Assembly: GCA_003254925.1 (NCBI GenBank)
Contig: QANZ01008147.1
Location: 85,961 to 149,960, forward strand
Reading direction: 5' to 3'
Source: Chamaecrista fasciculata
Lineage: Eukaryota > Streptophyta > Magnoliopsida > Fabales > Fabaceae
Length of the DNA: 64,000 nucleotides
This document shows, piece by piece, positions 1-11,676 of the stretch (its first letter is position 1; each line of letters opens with the position of its first letter). Under the pieces are notes generated by a model. It saw nothing but the letters and a program-made list of their open reading frames with translations, was not told the origin of the DNA and did not search any database. The translations under genes and the position numbers were made by a program.

Positions 1-350
1 AGAGAGAGAGAGAGAGAGAGAGAGAGAGGTGTGTGTGAGTGGAAAAGAAAATAAAAATGATGAGAAATGATAGATGGAGAGAGAAAATTATAAGTGTAAT
101 AAATGAGGGTATGTAAAATTACTATTTTGTCTAATTCTTTTTCTTATATTTGTATTAAAGTATAGGTAATTATAGGTGTATAAGTAGGGATAGATTAGTA
201 ATTGTAAGAGCAAATGAGATGATGATGTGGATGAAATGAGATGAGATGAAGGTTCCAAAAAACACTAAACCAGTACTGCTCATCGAATCCTAAGATGAGA
301 TGATGATTGAATGAGATGGGATTATAATTATGCTCTCCCCAAACAGACCC
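1..350. repeat. Harbinger/Tourist-like MITE, left part outside the window
   Basis: This is the right part of a MITE whose second, longer copy lies at 20212-21044. Both share an (AG)n tract, a block reading 'gtaataaatgagggta' and a segment around 'gtataggtaattatagg'. The right terminus here is CCAAACAGACCC followed by TTA, which fits a Harbinger-type end (GGGTCTGTTTGG in reverse) with a TTA target site. The left terminus is not in the window. Bases 1-28 are a pure (AG)n microsatellite. Confidence 0.6.
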
Positions 351-510
351 TTAATCATTAATATTCACTTTTCTTCAGTATTCACTTCTTGATTGTTATA
401 GTAACACATGATAAAATATAAAAAACACACACACATACACGCACAAATTCTGTATTTATTTCAATCAGGATTAATTGCACCCTGAGGATGCCAACTTATA
501 TGGCATATTC

Positions 511-1002
511 TCAAACATCATAATCAATTGTAGCATCAATCCCATGACATTTGATCAAAGAGCTCAAGCAAACATTTACAGTAGTGACTTGTGCATTATT
601 GATGAAGAAGCTCCCTCTCCCACGATTATGGATCGTAATCATCTTGTCCCTAATCCCAGAGGGCACAAGTGTCCCAGATGGGAAATGAGACAAGTCACTG
701 AAGTAAAGAGGCATAGGGATGGCATGGGATAGCAAGAATTGCTCTATTCCATCAGCTGCAATTGAGGATTCTGACAATTCTTTATCATCTGGCATGAAGA
801 AAGTTAGGTCCTGAATTGGCTCTGATGTAGTAGTCCCATTCAGCATCTTCAGAAGCATTGCAAATCCATAGTAACTCTTTGATCTCATGTCCTCCACAGC
901 GGCTTCGATATCCGTGTGGTTGAAGGAATGAATTTGGGTTTGTGACTTTGTGAATCCAAAGAGGAAAACAAGTGTAAAGAGACATTGAAGAAGAAGAGCC
1001 AT
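511..1002 (-). CDS. Small secreted FAS1 (fasciclin-like) domain protein
   Basis: The 163-residue single-exon ORF starts with a hydrophobic signal peptide (about residues 1-20, ending FGFTKS), so the product should be secreted to the cell wall or apoplast. One FAS1 fold fills residues 28-160: an H1-like LTFFMPDDKEL at 66-76, the central HFPSGTLVP at 106-114, and an H2-like FINNAQV at 133-139. Two cysteines (145, 152) could form a disulfide. The length and single domain resemble the short plant FAS1 proteins related, from memory, to Arabidopsis At1g30800. They do not resemble classical FLAs, because I see no AGP-type Pro/Ala/Ser-rich region and no GPI signal. Two other ORFs overlapping it are shadows. 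A TATA-like CTATTTATT lies about 90 bases upstream on the minus strand (1087-1095). Role: probably cell adhesion or wall function; the family assignment is good, the specific function unknown. Confidence 0.8.
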   Translation of the reverse strand: MALLLQCLFTLVFLFGFTKSQTQIHSFNHTDIEAAVEDMRSKSYYGFAMLLKMLNGTTTSEPIQDLTFFMPDDKELSESSIAADGIEQFLLSHAIPMPLYFSDLSHFPSGTLVPSGIRDKMITIHNRGRGSFFINNAQVTTVNVCLSSLIKCHGIDATIDYDV

Positions 1003-1124
1003 TGATTGATTGATTGAGTAGTGCAGAGAGTAGAAGAGAGAGATATAATGGTGGGTTTGATCAGAAATTTCAAGTGTGTGATTGTGAATAAATAGGGAGA
1101 GGCAAGGCAGGCCAAAAAAAGCAT

Positions 1125-2600
1125 GATGGTATTATATTAATAAGTTGGTTTCAACTTTCAATGTTTTATTGCAGATTCTTGGCCCAAGTAGAGGGAACTA
1201 CCACTTTTTTATTTTGTTGATACTAATTAAACTGATGCAAATATTTCAAGTTCTTCAAGAAGTTTGTAAACTTTATTTGGGTAGATAGAAGAGAAATTTC
1301 TTGTGAATGAATGGAAGCATTTCATTGGATCAAGAGGGTGGAGTTAGGTTATACATGAGGAAGCACCTGAAACCTTTTTTATATGTAGTGAGTGGAAACT
1401 GGAAAATGCATACAAATGTGTTGCCAAGAATGTTTTATAAGGTTTCTGCTGGAAAATGCATATTTATATATTCAAAATATAAGATATGAAAATGAAATTA
1501 TAAGATTTATTGAGGAGTCACTTTATAATGTATGCATATGCAAAGAGAAACGCAAACTTACTCACAAGTGGAGTCAACCGAACAAGAAGCAATATTGTTG
1601 ATTTGTTCATCAGCTTTGTCTGTTTGTCCCTTTCTCCTTCTGCATAACCTGTCGCCCTTAATAATTAACTGTTTTTGTGAGATAAAAATGGTTTCATTTC
1701 TCTACTATCTATCTATTTGCTGTAAAACCAAATAATCTTCACATATTTATTATCGCAAATCTATATTAATTATAACAAATGCAGATTTTTTTTTTGAGCC
1801 AACAATATTCGTATAAATTAAATATGCAAAACCTTTTATATTACAAAAACAAATTGATTTCCACAATGAGATTAATTTTGGTAATATATTGTTGCAATCA
1901 ATTTGTATCACTATATGTATATATATTAAAAATTTTAATTTTAGATTTTCCAAAATTCCATAGCATGTATAATGTATTTAGAAATGGATTAAATTACACT
2001 TTTAATCCAATATATTTGAGCTGAGTTTCAATCTATCTCTTTGTTTACTTTTGTCGCAAAATTGATTTTATATATTTTGAGAAATTTTCAGTTTTTACTT
2101 TGAACAAATCAATATTGAAATTTGAATGTAAAGAGTAAGAACGGAACTAAGGGGCTAGTTCTCCCCACAAAAAAATTGAATGTAAACTAATATATGACTT
2201 AGCGGTGGCCCTCCATCCAATATCTCTTTCCTCCTAGTCATGAGTTCGAACATGCTACCTTCATCCATTGTACAGAGGGGCAGAGTCCAAATAGTCCCCG
2301 AATAGGGAGTAATTTCAAATAAGCTCCTATAAAAATAAAGAAGTTGCCCTCCAAATTAAAATAAATATTTATTAATATATATGTATGCATTCGTGATTCT
2401 ATTATTCAACTTGATCCTGTAAAGTAATGTCCTATATATCAATATCCAATTTTAAACATGATTCATTACTTTTCTTTATTTAATATTTTAATCAATTTAA
2501 ATACTATTATCTCTCCAAACTCATTATTTCTTTAAATCTTTTTATATGTTTTGTTTTTTTGTCCAGTTTATAAATTTTATCTTATAATATTGATAATATC
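1125..2600. other. Intergenic, no gene recognised
   Basis: AT-rich upstream region of the FAS1 gene. Short ORFs of 60-81 codons here have low-complexity composition and no recognisable domain. A fragment around 2200-2290 resembles the edge of an old repeat, but I could not define it. Confidence 0.5.
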
Positions 2601-2613
2601 TAGAGAAAAAATA

Positions 2614-2834
2614 GGCCAAAATTCTATTTTGGTCCTTAATGTTTACCCAAAGTTCTATTTTGGTTTTTAATAATTTTTTGTTCTGCTTTGACCCTTAATG
2701 TTTTCTTAAAAGTTTCATAATTAGTCCATAACTATTGAATATGATCATATTTCTCTCATCTCAAACCCAAGTATATATTAAGGACCAAAACAAAATTTTA
2801 GATAAGCATTAGGGACTAAAATAAGATTTTAGCC
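2614..2834. repeat. Inverted-repeat MITE with GGCCAAAATTC-type ends
   Basis: The left end reads GGCCAAAATTCTATTTTGG and the right end ...AAGATTTTAGCC, an imperfect inverted repeat. The arms contain the 'tttggtccttaatgtttac' type phrase and its complement. A longer relative lies at 13790-14332. No clean TSD is visible. Confidence 0.5.
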
Positions 2835-2889
2835 AAAAAAAGTGTTTCGGCCCCCTAATAAAAATTTTTGGCTCCGCCCTCGTAAAGGG

Positions 2890-3950
2890 TACATTTTTTT
2901 TTATATATATTAAAAATGATAAATGAAAATACAAGAAAGCATCTACGAACCATAATCTCCGACTTCCCCCAAAAGATCACCTACCGCAAGGGTTCTTTGA
3001 TTATGATTCGAGGACGCTATGACTTGCGGAGTAATAAAAGAACTAACAGAAAGATCCTACACCTGATTAAAAACATCAATATAGAAATTAATAGAAGCTA
3101 AGATAGTAAGATAGACTTAATAACTGTAGACGAAAGCACCTTAACACCTTTCCAGATGATGTCATTCCTATACTTCCAGATAACATCAAGGCCGACAAGG
3201 ATGGTAAGCCAAGAGGTATCAAAACGTTCCCTGTCTCTTTTCCAACGACGAATCCACCGGGTGAGCCACCGCTGCAAATGTCCATTCCCACATCACTCCT
3301 GAGAGACAATGGTAGTCCAAACCAAACCGCTCTGACAAAACTACACCGCAAAAAAGTGTGCGAGATCTAATCATCCGTCTCACCACAGAAGGGGCAGACA
3401 ATATCACAGTGAAAGTAGTGACGATTAAGGTTGGTGAAGGTAGGAACAACATCATTGAAGATCTTCCAAACATTAAGCAACACCCTCATCGGAGCTTTCG
3501 TCTTCCAAAAATCTCTCCAGGGGAAGTTGCAACCAGAATTATTACCATGATCTGGATGGCCCACCTAATGAAGCAGCTCGAAACCAGCTGCAGCGGTGTA
3601 CGACCCAGTGGCAACAGGGGTCTAAATCCACGAGTCCGAGGTATGACACACAGGGCCCGTGGTATTAAGAAGGGCAATCGCATCAGTCGTCGAACAAACC
3701 CGATTGATCTTGTCCACATCCCAGGTGTTAGAATTATGATCAAGCAAATCATTTACCAGAATACCAGAAGGGGAGCCCCCGATATGACCCGCCCAGAATT
3801 TGCTTCTGATGTCGATCCTGTCACCCCTATCGAGTTTCCATTTGAGGTGGTCTGTAATGATGGAGGCGCTATCTTTGATTCCCTTCCAAACGATAGATTC
3901 TGAATTGCAAGGCTTAAAATCAAAATCAGAGAAGGGAACGATGTATTTGT
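2890..3950 (-). mobile_element. 5'-truncated LINE fragment (L1-type), family A
   Basis: Minus-strand translations, split by stops and frameshifts, give the C-terminal part of a plant LINE ORF2. Seen are a GDRIDIRSKFW segment, the zf-RVT region with FPWRDFWKTKAPMRVL, and a Cys pair CPFCGE followed after a frameshift by CSFVRAVWFGLPLSLRSD. A T-rich tract at 2893-2902 on the plus strand would be the poly(A) tail. The same family recurs on the plus strand at 55979-56929. It cannot encode a working enzyme. Confidence 0.8.
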
Positions 3951-4101
3951 TACATATGCTTTTAATGAGTCATCTCTTTATTCAATTAGAATCCTCAACA
4001 AATAAGATTAAATTCAACTCTAAAAATAAGCCGCTCATTTCACAATACAAATAAATTTTATTATATTTTTGTCGTTTTAAGTTTATATATATATATATAT
4101 A

Positions 4102-4120
4102 CACTAGGGGCTTGGCGTGT
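4102..4120 (-). repeat. Helitron-like 3' terminus (CTAG end)
   Basis: On the minus strand the sequence reads ACACGCCAAGCCCCTAGT and runs into a TA-dinucleotide tract. Very similar ends occur at 51716-51733 and 52841-52859. A CTAG end next to AT-rich target sequence fits the 3' end of a Helitron, but no 5' end was found. Confidence 0.35.
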
Positions 4121-4408
4121 AACGTTTGAATTGATTTTTATATTGATAAAAGAGTAAGTTTGTGATCAATTTGAAAAATTATAAAAATATGTAAGACTCA
4201 TCTAAAATAAATAAAATATTTAGGACCAATTTGAAATTATCTCATATGGGGAGAGTGAGTGGGGAGAGAGTGGTGATTTTGTTTTTTCTCTTTTAATTTT
4301 TTAATTCACTATTTTTGACCAACCATAAAGGGGTTTAGCCATATAATATAGTATAGATATATATATATATATAATTACTATTTAAAATATGCCCCTCTCC
4401 CCTCCCCC

Positions 4409-4532
4409 TTCCCAAAATCTCTTACTCCGTCTATTTGATGATGGAAGTGAAAGAATATTGAAATGCATAGTTCCCAAAATCTCTTACTCCGTCTATTTGA
4501 TGATGGAAGTGAAAGAATATTGAAATGCATAG
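4409..4532. repeat. Direct tandem duplication, 62-bp unit
   Basis: The unit beginning TTCCCAAAATCTCTTACTCC and ending in AAATGCATAG occurs twice head to tail, at 4409-4470 and 4471-4532, almost without differences. A local duplication in otherwise featureless DNA. Confidence 0.85.
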
Positions 4533-5286
4533 AGTGGAAATAGAAGATAACATAGAATGATGCTAAAGGCAAAGAGAAAGGAGTAAGAAGGTGCCAAAAG
4601 GGAGAATGATGACGTCCAAAGTCTAGAAAGTGAAAAGAAAAAGATATAGATAAAAAAAAAACCTTCTATACAAGCACTTACGTAATAGCCAAAAATGAAG
4701 GAAAAAAAAAAGAGACAAACACAGAAACACTTTACTAGTTTTGGGAAGTGGATACTTTTATTTAAATTAAAAAAATACTAAAATCTATTTATATAAAAGA
4801 ATTAGTATTTTATGTAGTTTAAGCCTTAAGGAGCAAAGAAGATAAGACCTTAGGCTTTGCAAGTTTGCATGTCTACATGTAATTATTAATTTTACCTTTT
4901 AAAATTACAAAAAAAAATTGTTCGAAAATGAATTTTTTATTGTGTTTAAAATAATTAAAAAGTAATGAGTAATTGAATTATTTTGATAACATTTTTTGTT
5001 TATTTTGTTTACTATTATATTTTATATTTTATATTTGATATATAATTTTAGTTTAGAATACTAAAATGAATGATGAAAAGATCACTTATATAGTTATATT
5101 TCTTTGTAATTTTTTTAACTTTTACTTTTTAATATATAAATTTAAACTATAAGCTATTAAAAGACCCAAAAATTTATATATATTTATATATATATGAATT
5201 ACTAATATCTCTTAATTTATTAGACTTGTACAGGGCTGCATCTTAATTTTCTTTGTTGTCTATACAAAGTGGAAACTTAAAATTTA

Positions 5287-5837
5287 GGCAAATGACACAG
5301 TCGTGTCTCTAACATTTGCGGTGATTTTTAGTTATGCCCTTAACGTTTCATTTGTGTCAGTTGTGCCCCCAATATAAAACGTTAGTTTCAATTATGCTCC
5401 AAATTTTACTTGTGTGTCAATTTTTTGTTCTGAATTGAATATGTGGCAAGATGACTGGATAAATAAAACATCCCTGATTTATTTAAATCCACCATGGCAT
5501 TTCCTACATGGATTTACATTCTCTAAACCAAAAAATTACTACCTTAAAATTATTTTGACATCTTCATCTTCATCTTTGCAAGCCTTATACCACGTAGGAA
5601 ATGCCATGGTGGATAAAAAATTAATCATGGATGTTTTATTTATCCAGTCATCTTGCCACATATTCAATTCAGAACAAAAAATATTGACACAAGTAAAAAA
5701 AAACAGCATTGAGTCAAAATTGGGGGCATATATAATTGAAAATAATGTTTCACATTGAGGGCACAAACACAAATGAAACGTTAGGGGCATAACAGAAAAT
5801 CACCGCAAATGTTAGGGACACGAAGGGGTCTTTTGCC
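5287..5837. mobile_element. Mutator-type MITE, GGCAAA ends, copy 1
   Basis: Long terminal inverted repeats start GGCAAATGACAC and end ...GGTCTTTTGCC. They are flanked by a perfect 9-bp duplication TAAAATTTA (5278-5286 and 5838-5846). The whole element folds back on itself. A second copy lies at 10601-11160. Non-coding; the ORFs inside are artefacts of the fold-back. Confidence 0.85.
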
Positions 5838-5982
5838 TAAAATTTATTAATGACTTTGTCTCACCATATTTTCTACGATGCTTTTTTTTCCTCCAATCGG
5901 ACATTTTCTAAGTGGAATTGGTTGGTACGTGTAACCATAACTCAATTTAGCAAATTAATAAAAAGAAATTACTAGCGGTAAT

Positions 5983-6624
5983 TAGGGATGGCAACGGATA
6001 GGGTATCCAGTGGTTTTGCTACTCTCCGTATCTGTATCCGTTCACTCTATCCAATATTCTTACCCTATCCGCATCCGATAAATTAGTAACCGTATCCTAT
6101 CTGATATCCGATATCCGACGGGTATCCGAAATACCCGAAATATCCGAAAAAAGTATAAATATAAAATAGGGTATCCTATTTTATAAATTGGATATACCGG
6201 GTACCCGATATCCAATACCTACTAACTAAAATAAATAAATAAAATTATGATTTATTTATATTTTAAATTTCTTTTTTAAAATAAAACAATTAAATATAAA
6301 GTAACTAAAAAATGGTTATATATAAAAAATATAAATATAATTAAATAATTATATAGAAGATATTAAATTGAATGTAAAATATAAAAATTAAATAAATAAT
6401 AGGGTATCGGATATCCGATACCCTAACCGATACCCTAACTATCCGTTCATTTCGGACAGATATAGGGTATCCGAAGGTAATATCCGTATCCACTTAATAT
6501 CCAAAAAATATTTAATTTTCACTATCCTATCCTATCTGATATCTGGTATCCGTCGGATACCGAATAATTTTTTCGAACGGATATAAACGGATACCCTAAA
6601 TACCTTAAACCATTGTCATCCCTA
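5983..6624. mobile_element. hAT-type MITE with TAGGGATGGCAA ends
   Basis: The termini are TAGGGATGGCAA and TTGTCATCCCTA. A perfect 8-bp TSD GCGGTAAT lies at 5975-5982 and 6625-6632, the hallmark of hAT transposition. The interior is built of diverged GGGTATCCG / CGGATACCC motifs in both orientations. Relatives with the same end type are at 8385-8817 and 41940-42414. Confidence 0.9.
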
Positions 6625-6937
6625 GCGGTAATCACATGGTTCATAATTTATATTATAAGTCCAGCCGTTTCTCATCATTGATGACATTCATATACGAACA
6701 TCTAATCAAGATTACTTGAATAACCTAAAAATTACTTTTATGATGATTACAAAAAATTAAGTCCACATTTGTCTTATTGTTATAATTTATTGTGCGACAA
6801 ATTAATATGGTGATTATTAGGGGAGAACATGAGTTGGACTTTTCATCTACACTAAAGTCTAAAATCTAACTCAATTAAAAGCGAGTTGAGCTTTTAAAGT
6901 TTTCATAAATTTTAGTCTATAACTATATTTAAACTAA

Positions 6938-7021
6938 TTTTAACTTAAGTTAGAATACTTTTATATTTTTATACTTTTAATTTTAACTTAAGTTAGAATA
7001 CTTTTATATTTTTATACTTTT
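6938..7021. repeat. Tandem duplication, 42-bp unit
   Basis: ATTTTAACTTAAGTTAGAAT and the following bases up to CTTTTA occur twice in direct order with a 42-bp period. AT-rich, non-coding. Confidence 0.8.
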
Positions 7022-7122
7022 AACTGTTGATTTGGGTCACTCCATAAAGGAGGCCCATTCGAGCGAACTCCAGTCCAATTTTTTCTCAACAACAAATAGT
7101 GTTTTAACTTTCATGAGAGTGA

Positions 7123-7829
7123 TGAAATGAAATCAAACCCTAGCCGCATAAAACGCTCTGCTAGGGTCTCTTGCTTCAAGTTCAAAAGCCCCATGAGGGG
7201 CTGTTGGTTGGCGCCTCCCACGGCGTCCCCGGCGACGGCGATGGCAACGACGACTTTGGCAGCGACAACTTCTGAAGCAACACCGACGACGGTGGCTCCG
7301 ATGTATACCAGCGACCCCTCTATTTTTTTTTCTAAGTATTTTTTGTCTCTTCCTCCATTAGGAAAGTCTCTACTTCCATTAGGAGAGTTTTCTTCTTCCA
7401 TTAGGGAAGTTGTCCTCTTCCATTAGGGAAGTTTTTGCCCATTTCATTAGGAAATGGTTTATTTTTTTTTTTTAATGGTATCTCTAGATCTACTCTTATG
7501 TTAATCATGAAGGAAAAAAATTGGAAGAGCCTTCTTCTAAAAGTGAAGAGAGGTGTGTTGCCTCTATCTCTTCTTTTTTTTTTTTCTCTGTTTTTTTTTA
7601 AAAAAGTTTAGAGTAGATCTGTATTTGTGAGGAGATTTGCATTTATCTCTTGATATTCTTAGGTGTGTTGTCTGAGTTTCTATGATTCTCCTTTGTAATC
7701 AGTTTTTCAAGAGTTCATGGCTGAGCTTTAGTGTTAAATTTGAGCCATGTGTATCTCCTTTAATTTGTTGTATAGCCAATGTGCTATTGTACTCTCTTCT
7801 TCATGAATGAAGTTCATGTTAGACAAAAA
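7123..7829 (+). mobile_element. Short non-LTR retroposon with poly(A) and TSD
   Basis: The 707-bp block is flanked by ACTTTCATGAGAGTG (7108-7122) and ACTCTCATGAGAGTG (near 7830-7845), a 15-bp duplication with one mismatch. It ends in an A-tract after 'catgttagac'. Its 5' part is GC-rich for this window (7140-7310) and contains several imperfect 'cttccattaggga' repeats (about 7350-7445). The 3' part resembles L1-type LINE 3'-UTRs. No reverse transcriptase is present, so it is probably a non-autonomous LINE derivative. The ORFs on both strands are not convincing proteins. Confidence 0.55.
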
Positions 7830-7894
7830 AAACTCTCATGAGAGTGTGAAGTAGAGAGCAAGTAAGAAGTTTTAGATTGAGAGAAAAAAAACGT

Positions 7895-8098
7895 GGGATT
7901 GGATCCTCTGCATTTCTTTATCCATATATTTTTTGTGGAGTTAGAGAGAGAAAGGAAGAAGAGAGAGAAAAATATGAATTTCATGAAATAAAAATGTATA
8001 AGACTTACATTTTCTCTTTTTCTCTCTTCTTTTCTCTTCCTTTCTCTCTCATACTCTATAAAAAATATAGAGAAAGGAACTCTAGAAGATCTATTTCC
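7895..8098. mobile_element. Mutator-type MITE, GGGATTRGATCC ends, copy 1
   Basis: The inverted repeat has GGGATTGGATCCTCT at the left and AGATCTATTTCC at the right. Its arms contain TATTTTTTGTGGAGT and pyrimidine-rich 'tttctctctc' runs. Possible 9-bp flanks AAAAAACGT / AAAAAACAC have two mismatches. Copy 2, with a perfect TSD, is at 40561-40743. Confidence 0.7.
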
Positions 8099-8384
8099 AA
8101 AAAACACAAGGAGAGACAAAATAGATCTTAAAAATTCTTTCTTCCCTAGCTGTAGTAACTTCTTGCAAAATCTAATAATGAAACCTTCTAAATCAAGCTA
8201 AAATTTGGAGAGTATGTTCATATATCTTACAATCAGTTTTTCGATGGAAGTTTTGTTTGGTAGAAATGAATTTTTAAAGTTTGAGGAGCATCTTATCCAA
8301 CGTCCTAGACAATGTCTATTGCCAAGAAAATCCAACGGTGAGATCTTCTCCGATTGAGCTAAAACCTTGAGAGTATATTTCTGA

Positions 8385-8817
8385 TAGGGGTGAACAAACT
8401 TGGCCCAACCTGGCGGGTCTGTTTTTTGAAATCGGGTCGGGACTCATGTTTTGGTCTTGTTGGCCCGGCCTGGGTATACCCATTATTTAATGTTTTTATT
8501 TTTATTATACATATTTATATTTTATGTTACAAAACATTCTTTTTTATTGTAGAAAGTATACATGTATTATTATTTTTATTAATTGTATATTAAAAAATAC
8601 ATAAAATATATACTTAATCTCAATTAAATCAATATTTTTTTAACAAATAAATCAAATTAAATCTTTTTAATAATAGAAACATCATTAAAGTGTCCAAAAT
8701 TAATTTTTTGATCAATATATACAAGTTAAAAATATATAAAGTATATAAATAGTTTAAAATATTTAAAAAAAAATTTGCCCGGTGACCTCAGCCCGACCCG
8801 GGGTTTGTGCACCCCTA
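8385..8817. mobile_element. hAT-type MITE with TAGGGGTGAACAAAC ends
   Basis: The ends are TAGGGGTGAACAAAC and GTTTGTGCACCCCTA. They are flanked by a perfect 8-bp TSD ATTTCTGA (8377-8384 and 8818-8825). Subterminal regions hold GGCCCGGCC-like and CCCGACCCGG motifs; the centre is AT-rich and non-coding. Confidence 0.9.
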
Positions 8818-8825
8818 ATTTCTGA

Positions 8826-10590
8826 CGTCCTGGTTTTCATATCCTACGGTCAACTTTTGAATTGGAGATGATTTAGATATTCCGATTTAGTCTAGAAATT
8901 GCTACTCTGTTTTTGTGCGATTTTGGTTTTTTCAACTTTATTTAATTTATGCTTGGTGATTTGGGTATTTATTGGATGAAGCTTAGAGTGAAATATATTA
9001 TTTTAGCTCTTTGTGGTTGAATGTTGCCCTAGATATATATTTTTAGGCTAATTTTGTTAACACTTATTGTACTCAAATTTTATAAGACAATATCTTTACT
9101 TCTTTTGTGAGTTGTAAGAGATTGTCTATAACTTTAGTTGTATTCTTTGATTGATGTAATTATATATCATTATTTGAATCCTTGGTCAATGTGGACAAAA
9201 ATATTGTATTTCATTTGTTTGATTTTGGAATTGTATAGTGGTTAATAATTTCACCTGCCATTTCTGCTTCTGCCGACCATGGTCTTGTCTGACATTAACA
9301 TATAGAAATTATTATAAAAAGTAATTATGTTTAAATATTTTGAATTCAATATTAATAAAAATTTCAATTTAACATAATAAAAAAAATTATGCATACATAT
9401 ATCATATATTCTACATTATATAAATACATAAATATAAAAATTCTTAAAATAAAAGGTAGTCATTTTTGGTCTTCAATCTATAGGGTTACTTAGTTTCATT
9501 TTAGTCCAAAATATGGTTTCTTCTAGATAGTTTCTATTGTTAATTCTATCTTGGACAGTTAAAATAGATAATTTTTCTCTTATATGTGTCATGTCATAAT
9601 AAACGAGTTGACAAAAAGATTAAAAAAATTACACTCTCTAAAAGAAAAATCAACCATAATTTTATCTTCAAATTGTGATTAAAAATGAATATTTTTCTTT
9701 CTCTAGTTGACAACTTAATTATTATAATACATATAAGAGAAAAAAAATTATCCACATCAAAGAAGTTATATTTTGGACTAATGGTAAAATAAATGTGAAA
9801 GTAAAAGATGAAAACGAAACAAAAAAAAAAAAACAATTTTAAGATCCAAATGAAATTAATAGTATAATTAAAACATCAAAATAACTATTTTATTAAAAAA
9901 AAATAAAAGTGAAGGTATATAGGCTGCATCACGACAGACTTGAGACTTGCCCCAACCTAGTTTTGGACTCAGCCCAAATTAAACAAAAGTATCCTAATGG
10001 TGATCTGCCTCTATGACTATGGGAATCTAAGAATCCCAATCTCACCGGCCAATACATTTCACAATTCTTTCTAAGTGACTTCCAGAACCAGAATCTAAGA
10101 ATCCCGATCTCCATATAGTTAGTTATATATGGAGTCCCTCTATAAATTCAATATCATGCCTTTACAGTCACATGTAAAATTACTCCTTTTACTTTTTTTT
10201 TTAATATTTTGATAATTCAACTTCTCAAATCCTATACTAATTAATTTAATCATGTGCTCCACGATGATATATCTCTCGTAAAGCATTTCACTTGAACAAA
10301 GTAAGATGCTACTTAGCCATATAGGAATTATATATATCAGACATGCGTTCTCTCTACAAGAGTTGGCAGCACTAATAATATATATTTTTCAACTCAAAAG
10401 GGTAGCAGCTTAATTCCTCATTGGATACAACAAAACTATTTGCATCACTCTTGAAATTCTTCGTGGAGTGGCCGAGTGATGGAAGTATTGGGAAGACATG
10501 GTAATTTTAATTACTAGTTTTCAGCATTTTGTCTTTTGTTGGTTCTATGTAAAACTAATAACTTACTCGCTTAAGAGTTTGTTTGGATAA
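8826..10590. other. Intergenic, no gene recognised
   Basis: AT-rich sequence with only low-complexity short ORFs. Between about 9455 and 9900 there are phrases of the 'tttttggtcttcaatctatagg' kind with partly inverted counterparts, suggesting an old MITE, but the ends are not definable. Confidence 0.5.
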
Positions 10591-10600
10591 TTAGAGGAAA

Positions 10601-11160
10601 GGCAAAAGTATCTCTTGTGCCCCTAAGGTTTGCGATGATTTTCAATTATGTCTCTAACGTTTTATTTGTATCAGTTGTGCCCCCAATGTGAAACGTTAGT
10701 TTCAATTATGCTCCCAATTTTGACTCAATGCTGATTGTCAATTTTTTTTACTTGTTTGTCAATTTTTTTGTTCTGAATTGAATATGTGGCAAGATAAGTG
10801 GATAAATAAAACATCCTTGATTTATTTTTTATCCACCATGACATTTCCTACGTGGATTTACATTCTCTAAACTAAAAAATTACTACTCTAAATTTTTTTT
10901 ATTTATCCAGTAGGAAATGCCATGGTGGATAAAAAATAAATCAGGGATGTTTTATTTATCCAGTCATCTTGCCATATATTCAATTCAGAACAAAAAATTG
11001 ACACGCAAGTAAAAAAAATTGACACATCAGCATTGAGTTAAAATTGAGGGCATGATTGAAACTAACATTTCACATTGGGGGCACAACTGACACAAATGAA
11101 ACGTTAGGGGCATAACAGAAAATCACCGCAAACGTTAAGGCCACGAAAGAATCTTTTGCC
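10601..11160. mobile_element. Mutator-type MITE, GGCAAA ends, copy 2
   Basis: Same family as 5287-5837. It begins GGCAAAAGTATC and ends GAATCTTTTGCC. Perfect 10-bp flanking duplications TTAGAGGAAA lie at 10591-10600 and 11161-11170. The shared arms include ATTGAATATGTGGCAAGAT and the complement of it. Confidence 0.85.
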
Positions 11161-11170
11161 TTAGAGGAAA

Positions 11171-11667
11171 AAAAGAATGATAAATTGGAGGGACAGGGGA
11201 GACTAATTCCTTTGTACTCTCTTATCTTTCTAAATCCTCAATCTAAACATACTTTAAATTATTATAATTGTCAATTATGTGATCCCTAAGTCAAATTTAA
11301 ATATCAAAATATAAAAATTTAGTACAAATTCAAAAATTAAAAAGTATTAATTTAGTATAAATTCAAAGAAAAAAAAATATATTACTAAAAATCAAATAAT
11401 TAACAATTGAAATATTTTAGGGATCAAATTATGTATTTTGATTATTCATTAGTTTTTTTTATTTTTTATTATCCGTACTCTATCAATATTTAATATTCCA
11501 AAAATCTCAATATTTTTACTTATAAATTCAAATAAGTATCTAAATACATGTTCAAATTGTGTCATCCGAGCATCCAATGCATAGTACTTACACCAAAACA
11601 TATGACAAATCTCTTTCTAGAAGAGTAGTACACACTACACAAATTTCGGTGGATGTATTATCCTTAA
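11171..11667. other. Intergenic spacer
   Basis: About 500 bases of AT-rich sequence between two Mutator-type elements; nothing recognisable. Confidence 0.5.
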
Positions 11668-11676
11668 AATAAAATA

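Noticed and set aside
7111..7426. Ala/Thr-rich and Val/Gly-rich ORFs on opposite strands
   Set aside because: Both are translations of the same GC-rich repeat part of a retroposon; no recognisable protein.
7814..8131. Opposed ORFs of 84 and 101 codons
   Set aside because: Mirror images caused by the CT/GA-rich inverted repeat of a MITE.
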